The notes: generated from the letters alone by a model not told the origin. Shown: positions 18,330 to 27,756, counted from the first letter of the stretch. The stretch: 64,000 nucleotides of DNA from Dyadobacter sp. UC 10 (GCF_008369915.1 NZ_VSRN01000001.1:2910501-2974500), one strand, 5' to 3'. Numbers and translations: made by a program.

Positions 18330-18361
18330 TTTGGTTGATATGTCAACACAATTTACTTTTG
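18330..18361 (+). promoter_or_regulatory. Promoter of the marR-efflux locus
   Basis: TTTG at 18330-18333 and TACTTTTG at 18354-18361 are separated by exactly 20 nt, a full match to the Bacteroidota promoter TTTG-N19-21-TAnnTTTG. A near-palindrome lies between the two boxes. The -7 box ends only 7 nt before the ATG at 18369, so that start would be almost leaderless. Confidence 0.75.
18334..18347. promoter_or_regulatory. Candidate MarR operator, copy 1
   Basis: GTTGATATGTCAAC has the inverted arms GTTGA and TCAAC and lies within the spacer of the marR promoter. The same GTTGATATGTCA word recurs before the efflux genes at 18854. Confidence 0.6.
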
Positions 18362-18368
18362 CATCATC

Positions 18369-18836
18369 ATGAACGCGACATTAAATAAATTTTCCTGTTT
18401 GAAAGACGAAATGAAAAACTCGCTTCAGTTTAAGCTGGGGCTCGTTACCAAAACTGTTTTTAAAAGAATGAATGCGCAGCTTGTTCAGGAAGGTATTCCG
18501 GTACTGGCTGAGCAGCTGCCGATTTTGATGGTTGTATATTTCCAGGAACACGCGATGACACAACAGGATATCGCAAATGTGCTCCAAAAGGATAAAGCGG
18601 GAATTCAGCGATCGGTGCAGACTTTGCATAAAGACGGTTTCTTGAAGATTGAAAGTGATATAGAGGATAAAAGAAAGAATATGGTTACGCTGACTGCCAG
18701 TGGTAAATTCGTCTGCGAGCGCATTCAGGCATTGGTTATTGCATTTGATAACCAGGTAATGGAGCACTTTACAGAAGAGGAGCGCAAGACTTTTATCAGT
18801 TATCTGGACAGAGTAGCAGCAGTCATCGAAAAATAA
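18369..18836 (+). CDS. MarR family transcriptional regulator
   Basis: A 155-residue winged-helix regulator. The DNA-binding part is visible as MTQQDIANVLQKDKAGIQRSVQTL (helix-turn-helix, about 59-82), then the wing DIEDKRKNMVTLTASG. The gene precedes the efflux genes and probably represses both itself and the pump, since the same palindrome occurs before each. The ATG at 18369 is only 7 nt from the -7 box; the ATG at 18411 (MKNSLQFKLG) would leave a normal leader and fits relatives as well. I keep 18369 with that reservation. Confidence 0.88.
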   Translation: MNATLNKFSCLKDEMKNSLQFKLGLVTKTVFKRMNAQLVQEGIPVLAEQLPILMVVYFQEHAMTQQDIANVLQKDKAGIQRSVQTLHKDGFLKIESDIEDKRKNMVTLTASGKFVCERIQALVIAFDNQVMEHFTEEERKTFISYLDRVAAVIEK

Positions 18837-18853
18837 AAAAATTTATATAAATA

Positions 18854-18867
18854 GTTGATATGTCACC
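18854..18867. promoter_or_regulatory. Candidate MarR operator, copy 2
   Basis: GTTGATATGTCACC repeats 12 of the 14 bases of the site before marR. A TCAAC half-site follows at 18878. It lies in the gap between marR and the TolC-like gene. Confidence 0.5.
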
Positions 18868-18926
18868 AGTAGACGGGTCAACTAAATGGAGGTTAGCCAC
18901 AATAGTTAAATCAGAAAATCAGAGAA

Positions 18927-20258
18927 ATGAAACGGACATGGATTATCGCAATCCTCACAATAGCAGCAACTTCGGGAAGTACCTGGGCGCAAACCCGGCT
19001 GAGCCTGAAAGATTGCATTGCCTACGGGATCAAGAATAACGGGAATGTGAAAATCGCACAGTACCAGGAGAGTATTGCGGCGCAGCAAGGCCGGGAGGCG
19101 CTGGCGGGTTACCTGCCTCAGGTAGCGGGTAGCGGCGCATTAGACAATAATATCAAGCTGCAGTCTACCGTACTTCCGGGGGCGCTGTTCGGAGGTGAAG
19201 ATCGCCGCGTGGCACTGGGTACCAAGTACTCAACGAACGTAGCAGCGCAGGCGGATCAGGTGATTTTCGACCAGCAACTGTTGGTTGGACTAAAAGCCAA
19301 CAAGCCCAACATTGAAAATGCGGAGTTAAATTCTCATAAAACGAAAGAGAACATCATTTACAATGTAGCTAATGGTTATTATCAGGTATTTGTAACGCAG
19401 GCACAGATTGATCTTTTGAAAGACAATCTCGACAAAACGCAGCAGATACTAGGGACTTTGCAGCTGCAATTGGACAATGGTGTGATCAAAAAAGTAGATT
19501 ATGACCGTACGCAGGTGAGTTTGAACAACATTAAATCACAGCTGACACTTGCGGAAAGCAATCTGGTTTTGGCCCAAAACCAATTGAAATTCCAAATGGG
19601 AATGCCGCTGACAGAGCAGCTGGAACTGACTGACAATCCATTGAACCAGCCGTTCAAATTATTTGAGCCGGCCAAACTGGATGTTGCCAACCTAACTGAC
19701 TTCAAAATCCAGAACCTGAATATGGAATTGCAGGGATTGGAGAAAGAGCGGATTAAGGCAGGTTACCTTCCTAAATTGTCTGTTTACGGCCGTTACGGCG
19801 TGCAGGCGCTGGGTAATAATTTGGGAGAGTCCTGGAACAACTGGTTCAGCTTTGGGGCGGTAGGCGTGAAATTGACCATTCCGATTTTCGATAGTTTCAG
19901 AAGAGACGCCCAATACAAGCAGGCTGATCTGAATCTTCTGACCCAGAATGAACAATTGAAATTGAATGTTCAGAATTACGAGCTTCAAAACCACAATGCC
20001 ACAACGCAGATTCAAAAAGCGAAACTGAACCTGGGCAACGATGAAGCAAACGTAACACTGGCCAAAGAGGTATACGATGTAACCACACTGCAATACAGAG
20101 AAGGCACCGTGCCGCTCTCAGACCTGCTAAATGCCGAAACTTCCTACAAAGAGGCCCAAAGCAACTACATCAACTCCATGCTAAGCTACTACCAGGCCAA
20201 GCTGGGATTAGAACAATCGCAGGGTAGCTTAAATGACTTCTATACAGCATTACCGTAA
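18927..20258 (+). CDS. TolC-family outer-membrane efflux protein
   Basis: The outer-membrane channel of the tripartite pump encoded here. It has 443 residues with a Sec signal (TWIIAILTIAATSGSTWAQ) and then the two repeated coiled-coil halves of the TolC fold, rich in Gln, Asn and Leu heptads (LKDNLDKTQQILGTLQLQLDN; TLAKEVYDVTTLQYREGTVP). The last part, LLNAETSYKEAQSNYINSML, is the typical second-repeat signature. It lies downstream of marR and upstream of the adaptor gene. Confidence 0.92.
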   Translation: MKRTWIIAILTIAATSGSTWAQTRLSLKDCIAYGIKNNGNVKIAQYQESIAAQQGREALAGYLPQVAGSGALDNNIKLQSTVLPGALFGGEDRRVALGTKYSTNVAAQADQVIFDQQLLVGLKANKPNIENAELNSHKTKENIIYNVANGYYQVFVTQAQIDLLKDNLDKTQQILGTLQLQLDNGVIKKVDYDRTQVSLNNIKSQLTLAESNLVLAQNQLKFQMGMPLTEQLELTDNPLNQPFKLFEPAKLDVANLTDFKIQNLNMELQGLEKERIKAGYLPKLSVYGRYGVQALGNNLGESWNNWFSFGAVGVKLTIPIFDSFRRDAQYKQADLNLLTQNEQLKLNVQNYELQNHNATTQIQKAKLNLGNDEANVTLAKEVYDVTTLQYREGTVPLSDLLNAETSYKEAQSNYINSMLSYYQAKLGLEQSQGSLNDFYTALP

Positions 20259-20350
20259 ACAGGTCACAAATGGTCATTGGTTGTCATTAGGTCATTGGTA
20301 GTCAATAAGCCATTAATATTCAATAAGAAAACATTCAGTCATTCAGTCAT
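20259..20350. repeat. Short direct repeats between efflux genes
   Basis: The 104-bp gap between channel and adaptor genes is built of GGTCATTGG/TGTCATTAGGTCATTGG and then ATTCAGTCATTCAGTCATTC words. It contains no terminator. The repeats look like slippage products. Confidence 0.6.
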
Positions 20351-20362
20351 TCAAAATTGATC

Positions 20363-21415
20363 ATGAAAAGGAAAATAATCATAATAAGCTCCATACTCGT
20401 AATCGGCCTTCTGATCGGGTTCCGTTTGGTAGCAAACAAGTCCAAGATGGACGCGAAGAAAGTAATGCCGGATAACAAAAATGTGACGATTCCGGTAACT
20501 GCGGTGGCAGTGAAAGAAGGTAGCACAAGTCAGGACCTGGTGCGTACCGGTAGCCTGATCCCATTCAAAGAAGCCGAGATTATGGCGACTTCTGCGGGTA
20601 AAGTTTTATCAGTTAAATACGACCTCGGAACTTACGTTTCGCAGGGTGCGACGCTTGTAAAAGTGGACAGTAAACTCAAAGAGCTTTCACTGGAAGCAAC
20701 TGAATTGAATATCAACAAACTGAAAAAAGACGCGGATCGTTACACCAAACTTTTGGCGGGAAATGCGGCGACAGAAATTCAGGTGAACGATACCAAATAC
20801 AGCTACGAAAATGCATTGAACCAGGCTGAGCAGATTAAGCAGCAGATTAATGATGCTTCGATTGCAGCGCCGATAAGCGGCCGCGTGATTAAGAAGAACA
20901 TAGAGCCGGGCGAGTTTGTGAACGTAGGAACTTCGTTGGGAACGATCCTGGATGTTTCGCGCCTGAAAGTACAGGTGATGATCTCTGAAAATGATGTTTA
21001 TAAATTGAAAGAAGGTCAGCACGTGGCAGTTAGCACAAGTATTTTCCCTGATAAAAAGCTCGACGGCGTGATCTCATACATTGCACCGCAGGGCGACGAA
21101 TCGCACAACTATCCGGTGGAAATCGTGATCAAAAACTCAAATCAACTGCGCGCCGGAACATTCGTGACGGTGGAATTCAAGCAAAAAAGCAGTCAGAATG
21201 CATTGCTGATCCCGAGAAGTGCATTGGTTGAGAGTATACGTAATCCATATGTGTACACCGTCGAAAATGGTGCTGCCAAAAAACGTAAAATCGAGGTGGG
21301 CCGCGAAGTGGGCGATCATATCGAGGTTTTGTCGGGATTGAAATCGGGCGAAACGGTGATTACAACCGGCCAGATCAACCTCAGCGAAGGTGCCGCGGTT
21401 AATGTCACTAAATAG
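20363..21415 (+). CDS. RND efflux periplasmic adaptor subunit
   Basis: A membrane-fusion protein linking the inner-membrane pump to the TolC channel. Starting at the ATG at 20363 (350 residues) gives an uncleaved signal-anchor KRKIIIISSILVIGLLIGF. The biotinyl-lipoyl domain is split around a coiled-coil hairpin (ELNINKLKKDADRYTKLLAGN), and SIAAPISGRVIKKNIEPGEFV returns from it. A beta-barrel and membrane-proximal domain follow (LLIPRSALVES, GLKSGETVITTGQ). It lies 25 bp before the pump gene. Confidence 0.93.
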   Translation: MKRKIIIISSILVIGLLIGFRLVANKSKMDAKKVMPDNKNVTIPVTAVAVKEGSTSQDLVRTGSLIPFKEAEIMATSAGKVLSVKYDLGTYVSQGATLVKVDSKLKELSLEATELNINKLKKDADRYTKLLAGNAATEIQVNDTKYSYENALNQAEQIKQQINDASIAAPISGRVIKKNIEPGEFVNVGTSLGTILDVSRLKVQVMISENDVYKLKEGQHVAVSTSIFPDKKLDGVISYIAPQGDESHNYPVEIVIKNSNQLRAGTFVTVEFKQKSSQNALLIPRSALVESIRNPYVYTVENGAAKKRKIEVGREVGDHIEVLSGLKSGETVITTGQINLSEGAAVNVTK

Positions 21416-21440
21416 TTTTCATCAGTAAACGAATCAGAAA

Positions 21441-24400
21441 ATGTCAATCACCGAAGTAGCAGTAAAAAGACCGCTCTTCATCATAGTAGTATTCACAGTA
21501 TTGATACTATTTGGTGTGATCAGCTATAAACAATTGTCTTACAACTTGTTGCCAAAGTTTGAGGCGAATGTGGTAAGTGTAATGACGACTTACCGTGGCG
21601 CCGCTGCGGATGAAGTTGAGACTAATGTCACCAAACATATCGAAGACGCTGTTTCGGCGATCGAAGGTTTGGACCAGATCAATTCAACTTCTCAGGAAGG
21701 GGTTTCTTCTGTGGTAATTCAATTGAAACAAGGTATCAGCGTCGATCTGGCGCAGCAGGAAGCGCAGCGTAAAGTGGAGCAGGTGATTTCACTTTTGCCC
21801 GACGATGCCGACCGTCCCGTGATCAACAAATTTTCTACCGATGAAATACCGGTTTTGAGAATGGGTGTTACCGCCAACCTCTCGCCATCCGCATTGTATG
21901 ATTTGATCGACGAGAAGTTGAAACCACAGCTTTCGAACGTAACCGGCGTAGGCCAGGTAACGATCATTGGTGGTACGGAGCGTCAGATACAGGTGAATAT
22001 CAGTCAGGATAAATTAAAAGCCTATCGCTTGTCGATCGCGCAGGTTTCTACGGCGATTAATAATGCAAATACCTCATACCCGGCAGGTCAGGTGAAAACA
22101 CAGGAAGATCAGCTCTCCATTCGTTTTGATGCGAAACTGACGACTGTTGAAAATCTGAGAAATGTGATCGTGGGCCGCAATACTACCGGCGGGCAGGTCT
22201 TTCTGAAAGACATTGCCGAAGTGTTTGACGGCACAGCAGATGCCACAGCAGTAAACCACATTAATGGTAAGCCTTCCGTAGCGTTGCAAATTCAGAAACA
22301 ATCTGATGCCAATGCGGTGGAAGTAAGCAAGTTAACGCAGGAGCGTTTGACGACTTTGGAAAAACAATATGAGTCGGCCGGACTGAAATTCAATATTGCA
22401 TCTGACCAATCCATTTACACACTGGCCTCGGCCGACGCGGTTGTATTTGACCTTGGACTGGCGGTACTGATCGTGTCGATCGTGATGTTGATGTTCCTGC
22501 ACAGTTTCCGCAGCTCGATGTTCATCCTCGTGGCATTGCCTTCTTCGATGATCCCGACGTTCATTATGATGAGCTTGCTGGGCTTCTCGCTGAACCTGAT
22601 GACATTGATGGCGCTTTCGCTGGTGGTGGGTATCCTTGTTGACGACTCGATTGTGGTGCTGGAAAACATTAACCGCCACATGGAAATGGGCAAGAGCCGA
22701 TGGAGGGCTGCGTTGGACGGACGTGCTGAAATCGGGTTTACGGCTTTGGCGATCACGTTGGTTGACGTCGTGGTATTCGTGCCGCTTGCGATGACGCAGG
22801 GTTTGATCGGTAATATTCTGAGAGAGTTCTCGCTGGTGGTTGTTTTCTCAACACTCATGAGTTTGTTCGTCTCCTTTACATTGACCCCGCTTCTGGCTTC
22901 TCGTTTCGGTAAAATTGAAATACTGGACAAAAACACACTTTGGGGCAAGCTGAACATTGGTTTTGAAAATTTCTTGGACAGGATAAAAGAAGAGTACGGT
23001 CGTTTGCTGACCTGGGTTTTGGGTCACAAAAGATATGTGTTCCTTGGATCGCTCGCCTTGATCATTGGTTCAATCGCATTGGTCCCGGGAGGTTTTATCG
23101 GAGCAGCATTTATGCAGCAGAGTGATCGCGGTGAGTTGAATGTGTCAATTGAACTGGCGCCAACTGCCTCTATCTACCAAACAAACCAGGTTGCACAGCG
23201 CGTTGAAAAGCTGTTACTGACCAGAAAAGAAGTAACCAAAGTATTTACAAATGTGGGGTACGCCAATAACGGTTTGGGAACAACTTCCAATAGTAACATT
23301 GCCGATTTGACCGTTCAATTGGTAGACAAGAAGGACCGTACTTTGTCGTCAGATGATTTCGGAACCGAAATTCAAAAGGAAATCCTGCAAATACCCGGCG
23401 TAAAAGTGACGGTAGCGCCTACTTCCATTACCGGTAACGCCAACCAGGCGCCTATCCAGGTGGCTGTAAAGGGAACTGACATGGCGACTATTCGGAAGAC
23501 AGCTGCACAGGTAAAAGAAGTGGTTGCTTCCATACCTGGAACTGCCAACGTCGACTACTCTGTGGATGATCCAAAGCCGGAAGTGGGTGTGCAGCTGGAC
23601 CGTGAGAAAATGTCACAACTCGGCATCAATGCCGCCGAAGTTGGAGCTGCACTGCAGACTGCATTCCGCGGAGATGACCGTTCAAAATTCAAGGAGAATG
23701 GTAAGGAATATGATATTATGGTGACGCTGGATCAGTTCAACCGTTCCAAAGCGGACGATATCCGTCACCTGACTTTTGTAAATAGCTCTGGACAAACATT
23801 CGAGCTATCCCAATTTGCAACGGTGAAGGAGGGAATGGGCGAAAGCGTGCTGCAGCGGATCGACCGTCTGTCTTCGATCACCATTAATTCACAGGTTGTA
23901 GGTCGTCCATCCGGTTCTATCGGAGCTGATATTCAGGCAAAAATGGCAAGTGTGAAGTTGCCGGACGGGGTTTTTATCGAATATCGCGGTGACCTGAAAA
24001 ACCAGGCCGACGCATTCGGAAGTCTCGGATTGGCGCTTGTGCTCGGTATCGTGCTCATTTACCTGATCATGGTCGCGCTTTACGAAAGTACCATTTATCC
24101 GTTCGTTGTATTGTTTTCGATCCCTGTCGCACTGGTCGGCGCATTGACTGCCCTGGCCCTGACAATGGAAAGCTTAACGATTTTCTCGATCGTAGGTATG
24201 ATCATGTTGCTGGGTCTGGTAGCTAAAAACGCGATTCTGATCGTCGATTTTACCAACCAATTGAAAGAAGAAGGCCACGCATTGAAAGACGCATTGATCG
24301 AAGCCGGAAAAGAACGTCTCCGCCCGATCCTGATGACCACGATCGCGATGATCGCCGGTATGCTGCCGATCGCCTTAGCATCCGGCGACGGAGCCGAAGT

Positions 24401-24569
24401 GAAAAATGGTATGGCCTGGGTGATTATTGGCGGTTTGACAAGCTCACTGTTGCTGACGATATTTCTTGTTCCTAGTGTGTATTATGTGGTGGATAAGGTG
24501 AAGGAGCGTTTCGCTAAGCGCAAAGAGAAGCAGCAGCAGCGGAAAGAGGAGTTGGTTTTAGAAGCGTAA
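21441..24569 (+). CDS. RND multidrug efflux pump, AcrB/MdtB class
   Basis: A 1042-residue inner-membrane proton/drug antiporter. It shows twelve membrane segments in the two-half RND layout with large periplasmic loops after segments 1 and 7. Segment 4 carries LVVGILVDDSIVVLENINRHME with the two proton-relay aspartates, and the second half ends with the RLRPILMTTIAMIAGMLPIA signature. The C-terminal tail is Lys/Gln/Glu-rich. With the channel and adaptor it forms a complete pump; substrates cannot be read from sequence. A terminator follows at 24594. Confidence 0.95.
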   Translation: MSITEVAVKRPLFIIVVFTVLILFGVISYKQLSYNLLPKFEANVVSVMTTYRGAAADEVETNVTKHIEDAVSAIEGLDQINSTSQEGVSSVVIQLKQGISVDLAQQEAQRKVEQVISLLPDDADRPVINKFSTDEIPVLRMGVTANLSPSALYDLIDEKLKPQLSNVTGVGQVTIIGGTERQIQVNISQDKLKAYRLSIAQVSTAINNANTSYPAGQVKTQEDQLSIRFDAKLTTVENLRNVIVGRNTTGGQVFLKDIAEVFDGTADATAVNHINGKPSVALQIQKQSDANAVEVSKLTQERLTTLEKQYESAGLKFNIASDQSIYTLASADAVVFDLGLAVLIVSIVMLMFLHSFRSSMFILVALPSSMIPTFIMMSLLGFSLNLMTLMALSLVVGILVDDSIVVLENINRHMEMGKSRWRAALDGRAEIGFTALAITLVDVVVFVPLAMTQGLIGNILREFSLVVVFSTLMSLFVSFTLTPLLASRFGKIEILDKNTLWGKLNIGFENFLDRIKEEYGRLLTWVLGHKRYVFLGSLALIIGSIALVPGGFIGAAFMQQSDRGELNVSIELAPTASIYQTNQVAQRVEKLLLTRKEVTKVFTNVGYANNGLGTTSNSNIADLTVQLVDKKDRTLSSDDFGTEIQKEILQIPGVKVTVAPTSITGNANQAPIQVAVKGTDMATIRKTAAQVKEVVASIPGTANVDYSVDDPKPEVGVQLDREKMSQLGINAAEVGAALQTAFRGDDRSKFKENGKEYDIMVTLDQFNRSKADDIRHLTFVNSSGQTFELSQFATVKEGMGESVLQRIDRLSSITINSQVVGRPSGSIGADIQAKMASVKLPDGVFIEYRGDLKNQADAFGSLGLALVLGIVLIYLIMVALYESTIYPFVVLFSIPVALVGALTALALTMESLTIFSIVGMIMLLGLVAKNAILIVDFTNQLKEEGHALKDALIEAGKERLRPILMTTIAMIAGMLPIALASGDGAEVKNGMAWVIIGGLTSSLLLTIFLVPSVYYVVDKVKERFAKRKEKQQQRKEELVLEA

Positions 24570-24593
24570 CATTGCAAGTTTTCCTCATCAGTC

Positions 24594-24620
24594 AAAATCC
24601 CCGAAAGGGGATTTTGTATT
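24594..24620 (+). terminator. Terminator of the efflux operon
   Basis: A perfect 9-bp stem AAAATCCCC / GGGGATTTT with a GAAA tetraloop, followed by a T-rich tract. Confidence 0.9.
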
Positions 24621-24911
24621 TTGTGGTTTAGCGGAATCGTAAACCTGAAATAGTTAGATAAAACGATGCGGGTTCTGTCATAAGTTTTTGCAAATCCCTG
24701 CAGCAAATCAATTAGTAGTCCACGATACGAGTTATATCGTAGAACCTATTCGTAATAGGTATAAGCCTCCAAAATACCTATTTCCACACCCTGTATTGAG
24801 TCACTCCGCAGAATAATCGCACCCGCCCACGCACTCATTTTCAACGTATTGCTATTGGTGAATACCTTCTTTTGTAGCCGACAAATGAATGTTCAACCAA
24901 AACGTAAGAAG
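24621..24911. other. Leader region of lipoprotein paralogue 1
   Basis: No gene seen in these 291 bases. A GATACGAGTTATATCG word near 24737 recurs as GATGCGAGTTATGTCG near 27956, ahead of paralogue 4. A GCAGAATAA...CTCATTTTCAA block (about 24808-24844) and a following TTTTGTAGCC..ACAAATG block also recur in front of the other copies. This looks like a duplicated 5' regulatory region. Confidence 0.5.
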
Positions 24912-25637
24912 ATGAAACTAACAAAACAATTACCAGTAGCGCTGGGCCTGGCCTGCGCATTGATGCTGAGCAGCTGTTCGAAAGAGGACATTGCAACACC
25001 GCAGCCACAAGCGGAAAGTATAAATATGCATTCAAATGAGAAGGTGGAGTCTCTTTCTCCTTCTATCTTGCCGACCCAGACAGAATACTTGGGAGAGGCT
25101 ATTCTTCCAAATGGCTGGCAGAGGAATAATACAGGTTTCTCTACCAATCCTGAGGCATATCCCGTAGGCGTCTCTAATAGATATCGCTTATGGGGGGACC
25201 CTGCAAAGCTTTTTGTGCAAGGTATGCCCCTAATCCCATGGGCAAGTAATCTTGACGCATTTATTACAGTGACTACTTCGAGCATTCTGAGTAAAACAAA
25301 CAAGTCGTCGGTAAAAACTAAAATCACTGGTCTATGGCCTGGAAAAAAATATGCGCTTACCGTATATGTAGGGTCCTCTCTCCCTAAAGCGGCTCCCGGT
25401 ATACCATACGCGACTTTTGCAAAAAGCTGCTTGTTGACCCTGGGATATCAAAACACTTCTTTAGAAACTGTTGTGGATCTGACTAGCTACAAGGCTTGCT
25501 GGGTTCAGAAAGTGATCGCTTTCACAGCATTGGGTCCACAAATGGATTTGGCTTTTTCGGCATCTCCAGCTCAGGCGGGGCAGTATGCCTATGCGCACCT
25601 GCTGGTTTCCTCCGGAGCAGTTAAGCAAGTGAATTAA
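24912..25637 (+). CDS. Surface lipoprotein paralogue 1 of 4
   Basis: A 241-residue predicted lipoprotein. The ATG at 24912 places a short signal (KLTKQLPVALGLACALM) before the lipobox LSSC; the residues after the cysteine, SKED, match the K-(D/E)2-type export signal of Bacteroidota surface lipoproteins. The body has a LWGDP segment, then TKITGLWPGKKYALTVYVGSS, a WVQKVIAFTA strand and a closing YAYAHLLVSSGAVKQVN. This is consistent with a beta-sandwich of the carbohydrate-binding or galactose-binding type, but no named family is recognised. Three paralogues follow. It has its own terminator. Confidence 0.7.
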   Translation: MKLTKQLPVALGLACALMLSSCSKEDIATPQPQAESINMHSNEKVESLSPSILPTQTEYLGEAILPNGWQRNNTGFSTNPEAYPVGVSNRYRLWGDPAKLFVQGMPLIPWASNLDAFITVTTSSILSKTNKSSVKTKITGLWPGKKYALTVYVGSSLPKAAPGIPYATFAKSCLLTLGYQNTSLETVVDLTSYKACWVQKVIAFTALGPQMDLAFSASPAQAGQYAYAHLLVSSGAVKQVN

Positions 25638-25666
25638 TACAGGATTGTTAAATCCATTGATAAGAC

Positions 25667-25702
25667 AAAGGCGGCCCGCGAAATTTCCCGGGCCGCCTTT
25701 CA
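25667..25702 (+). terminator. Terminator of lipoprotein paralogue 1
   Basis: Perfect 12-bp arms AAAGGCGGCCCG / CGGGCCGCCTTT with a 10-nt loop. Stem words AAAGGCGGC..GCCGCCTTT resemble the terminators of paralogues 3 and 4. Confidence 0.88.
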
Positions 25703-25912
25703 TTTGATATCTCTCTCCAACTTAGAGTTAATTCGCAAGTTTAATCCGGAATAAGTACAATTCATTTATTCTCGCATCCAAGGCGTTTTCAGGACTCTTC
25801 CAAAGAATAATCCTCGTCTTCCGCAGGCTCATTTAAGTCTTTATCTTCTTTTAGAAGACCTTTACTTGTGGCTCAGTAATAGAATAAATGTTTCACCAAA
25901 ACAATTGTGAAA

Positions 25913-26689
25913 ATGAAATTAGTACAAAAATTACCCATCGCCCTCAGCCTCGCATGCGCCATGATGCTGAGCAGCTGTTCGAAAGAAGACACCCTGGCAC
26001 CGCAACCAATGGCGGGAAGTGTGAATGAGCATTCCGGCGCGAAGACGAATGCGGGAGAGGAAGGAGCAGCCCCTTATTTTGCATCAACATTTGGGGTAAC
26101 CGGTTTTGAAAAGTATCCTATGGACTGGATCAAAACGACAGGGCCAGGCGAATCAATACCCGCAGGCTCGTCGTCACTTACATCACTTTGGGGAATTGTG
26201 AACTGGAGCCCATTAGTGAATCCAAAATGGGTGAAGCCATTACCAGCGGTTCCTGGAATTCCAGCGGCAAATACTGTGGTAACAGTCAAGAGCTTTGCTC
26301 ATACCGCTGCCGAGAGCAGTGACAAATCAAGTGTATTCACATGGCTTAAAAACTTAAAGCCGGGAAAAACGTACGTGGTTACATTTTATGTGGCAAGTAC
26401 CATAGTTAATGGGCTTGGAAGCAATGGCGAGAGATCTGTGTATGCAACCTCTGCCGAGATCAAAATTTTAAATGTTAACGGCGGAAGCAATACAACGAAT
26501 ATCGGCTTTTATGGACAAGAGGCTACATGGGTAAAAAAGACAATTACATTTAAAGCGAACGCTGATCAAGCCAAATTTTCTTTCTCAGGTTTAACGCCGC
26601 TAGGAAATGTGTATTCTTACATTCATCTTTTTGTGGATCGCAATTCGATAAGGGAGTTAAATGCCTTTCAGCCAATGGTAGTTCAATAA
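25913..26689 (+). CDS. Surface lipoprotein paralogue 2 of 4
   Basis: A 258-residue paralogue of the previous gene. I use the ATG at 25913 in place of the GTG at 25907, since it lines up with the other copies. The signal KLVQKLPIALSLACAMM, lipobox LSSC and SKED are almost as in the other copies. The body differs strongly, though the landmarks remain: SLWGIV, WLKNLKPGKTYVVTFYVAST, ATWVKKTITFKA and YSYIHLFVDRNSIRELN. It ends with about ten extra residues (AFQPMVVQ). The terminator is at 26729. Function unknown; probably surface binding. Confidence 0.7.
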   Translation: MKLVQKLPIALSLACAMMLSSCSKEDTLAPQPMAGSVNEHSGAKTNAGEEGAAPYFASTFGVTGFEKYPMDWIKTTGPGESIPAGSSSLTSLWGIVNWSPLVNPKWVKPLPAVPGIPAANTVVTVKSFAHTAAESSDKSSVFTWLKNLKPGKTYVVTFYVASTIVNGLGSNGERSVYATSAEIKILNVNGGSNTTNIGFYGQEATWVKKTITFKANADQAKFSFSGLTPLGNVYSYIHLFVDRNSIRELNAFQPMVVQ

Positions 26690-26728
26690 TAAGCATAGGC
26701 CAAGGAAATCTTTCATTGTCTCAATTAC

Positions 26729-26763
26729 TTGCCGTCTTAGCTTTTGCTAAGGCGGCATTTCTT
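26729..26763 (+). terminator. Terminator of lipoprotein paralogue 2
   Basis: The arms GCCGTCTTAGC and GCTAAGGCGGC pair with one wobble, followed by ATTTCTTT. Confidence 0.75.
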
Positions 26764-26977
26764 TGCATTAAATTGTCAATGTCCTGAGCGAGCTACCTGG
26801 AACATAACACTAGTAAATACTACAATACGACTATCACTACTGTTCTTGGATTTATCGCTTCAGCCGAAGAATAAGCCCAAGTGTCCCTCAACTCATTTTA
26901 GGACCATTATTCATTTGCAAATGCCCTTTTTTGTAGCCAGTAACAAAAACAAATGTTCAACTACAGATTTTTCAACA

Positions 26978-27739
26978 ATGAATTTAGTACAAAAATTACC
27001 GATCGGTTTAGGGCTGGCTTGCATGATGATGCTGAGCAGCTGCTCGAAGGAAGATGTATCTGCGCCCGAGCCGCAGGTGGGTGGGGTGAATGAGAGTTCG
27101 GGGTTGAGGGAAGAAACTGGCGGCGTAGTGGCATTGCCCGTATTTCCTTCGACAATTGGTGCCACAGGTTTTAATATATATCCAGCGCATTGGAAAAGAG
27201 TGGTAATACCTAATCTTAATGCATTAACTTTGAATGTATTGCCAACAGGCACATCAACCTCCACCCACCTGTGGGGAAATGCATCATTGCCCTGGACAAA
27301 GGCGATTCAAGCAATCAATGAAGTACCAAACGGAAGTCAAATTGTAACTGTTACTTCCAGCAAATCCAATTTTTTTTATCTCACTGACCACTCGGCTGTC
27401 AAAACAACGATTAAGAATTTAAAACCGGGAAAAAAATATTCTCTGACCTTCTATGTTGCAAGCACCCATAAAAATGTCGTTCCTGCACCATTTACATCAG
27501 GTTATGCCAAAGAAGCAGGTATTTCCTTAAGCTACTCCGGCCCTAACGGTTCTTTTAGTAAAGCATACTATGTCGACTTAAACAACAAAGAGGCGGTTTG
27601 GGTATCGAAAACTATAATATTTGACACGATCGGAGCCACGGAGGTTGATTTCGGTTTCGCTTGTGCCTCCGCAAAAGATGGAGAATATTCATATGCAAAT
27701 ATCTTTGTGGACAAAAACTCCATCAAAGAAGTAAACTAA
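26978..27739 (+). CDS. Surface lipoprotein paralogue 3 of 4
   Basis: A 253-residue paralogue. A longer reading from 26744 is open but the ATG at 26978 restores the shared signal NLVQKLPIGLGLACMMM, LSSC and SKED. From 26933 to about 27053 (leader plus signal) the DNA is almost identical to paralogue 4. Body landmarks are HLWGNASLPW, TIKNLKPGKKYSLTFYVAST, AVWVSKTIIFDT and YSYANIFVDKNSIKEVN. The middle shows little similarity to the neighbours. Its terminator at 27757 is the same as that of paralogue 4 down to the loop. Confidence 0.7.
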   Translation: MNLVQKLPIGLGLACMMMLSSCSKEDVSAPEPQVGGVNESSGLREETGGVVALPVFPSTIGATGFNIYPAHWKRVVIPNLNALTLNVLPTGTSTSTHLWGNASLPWTKAIQAINEVPNGSQIVTVTSSKSNFFYLTDHSAVKTTIKNLKPGKKYSLTFYVASTHKNVVPAPFTSGYAKEAGISLSYSGPNGSFSKAYYVDLNNKEAVWVSKTIIFDTIGATEVDFGFACASAKDGEYSYANIFVDKNSIKEVN

Positions 27740-27756
27740 GTACTTCAATGTCAAAT

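Noticed and set aside
22332..22957. Histidine-rich and serine-rich minus-strand frames inside the RND pump gene
   Set aside because: Shadows of the conserved pump coding sequence; His/Arg richness results from the complementary codon bias.
26744..26977. N-terminal extension of lipoprotein copy 3
   Set aside because: It starts within the preceding terminator and would bury the signal peptide; the ATG at 26978 matches the other copies.
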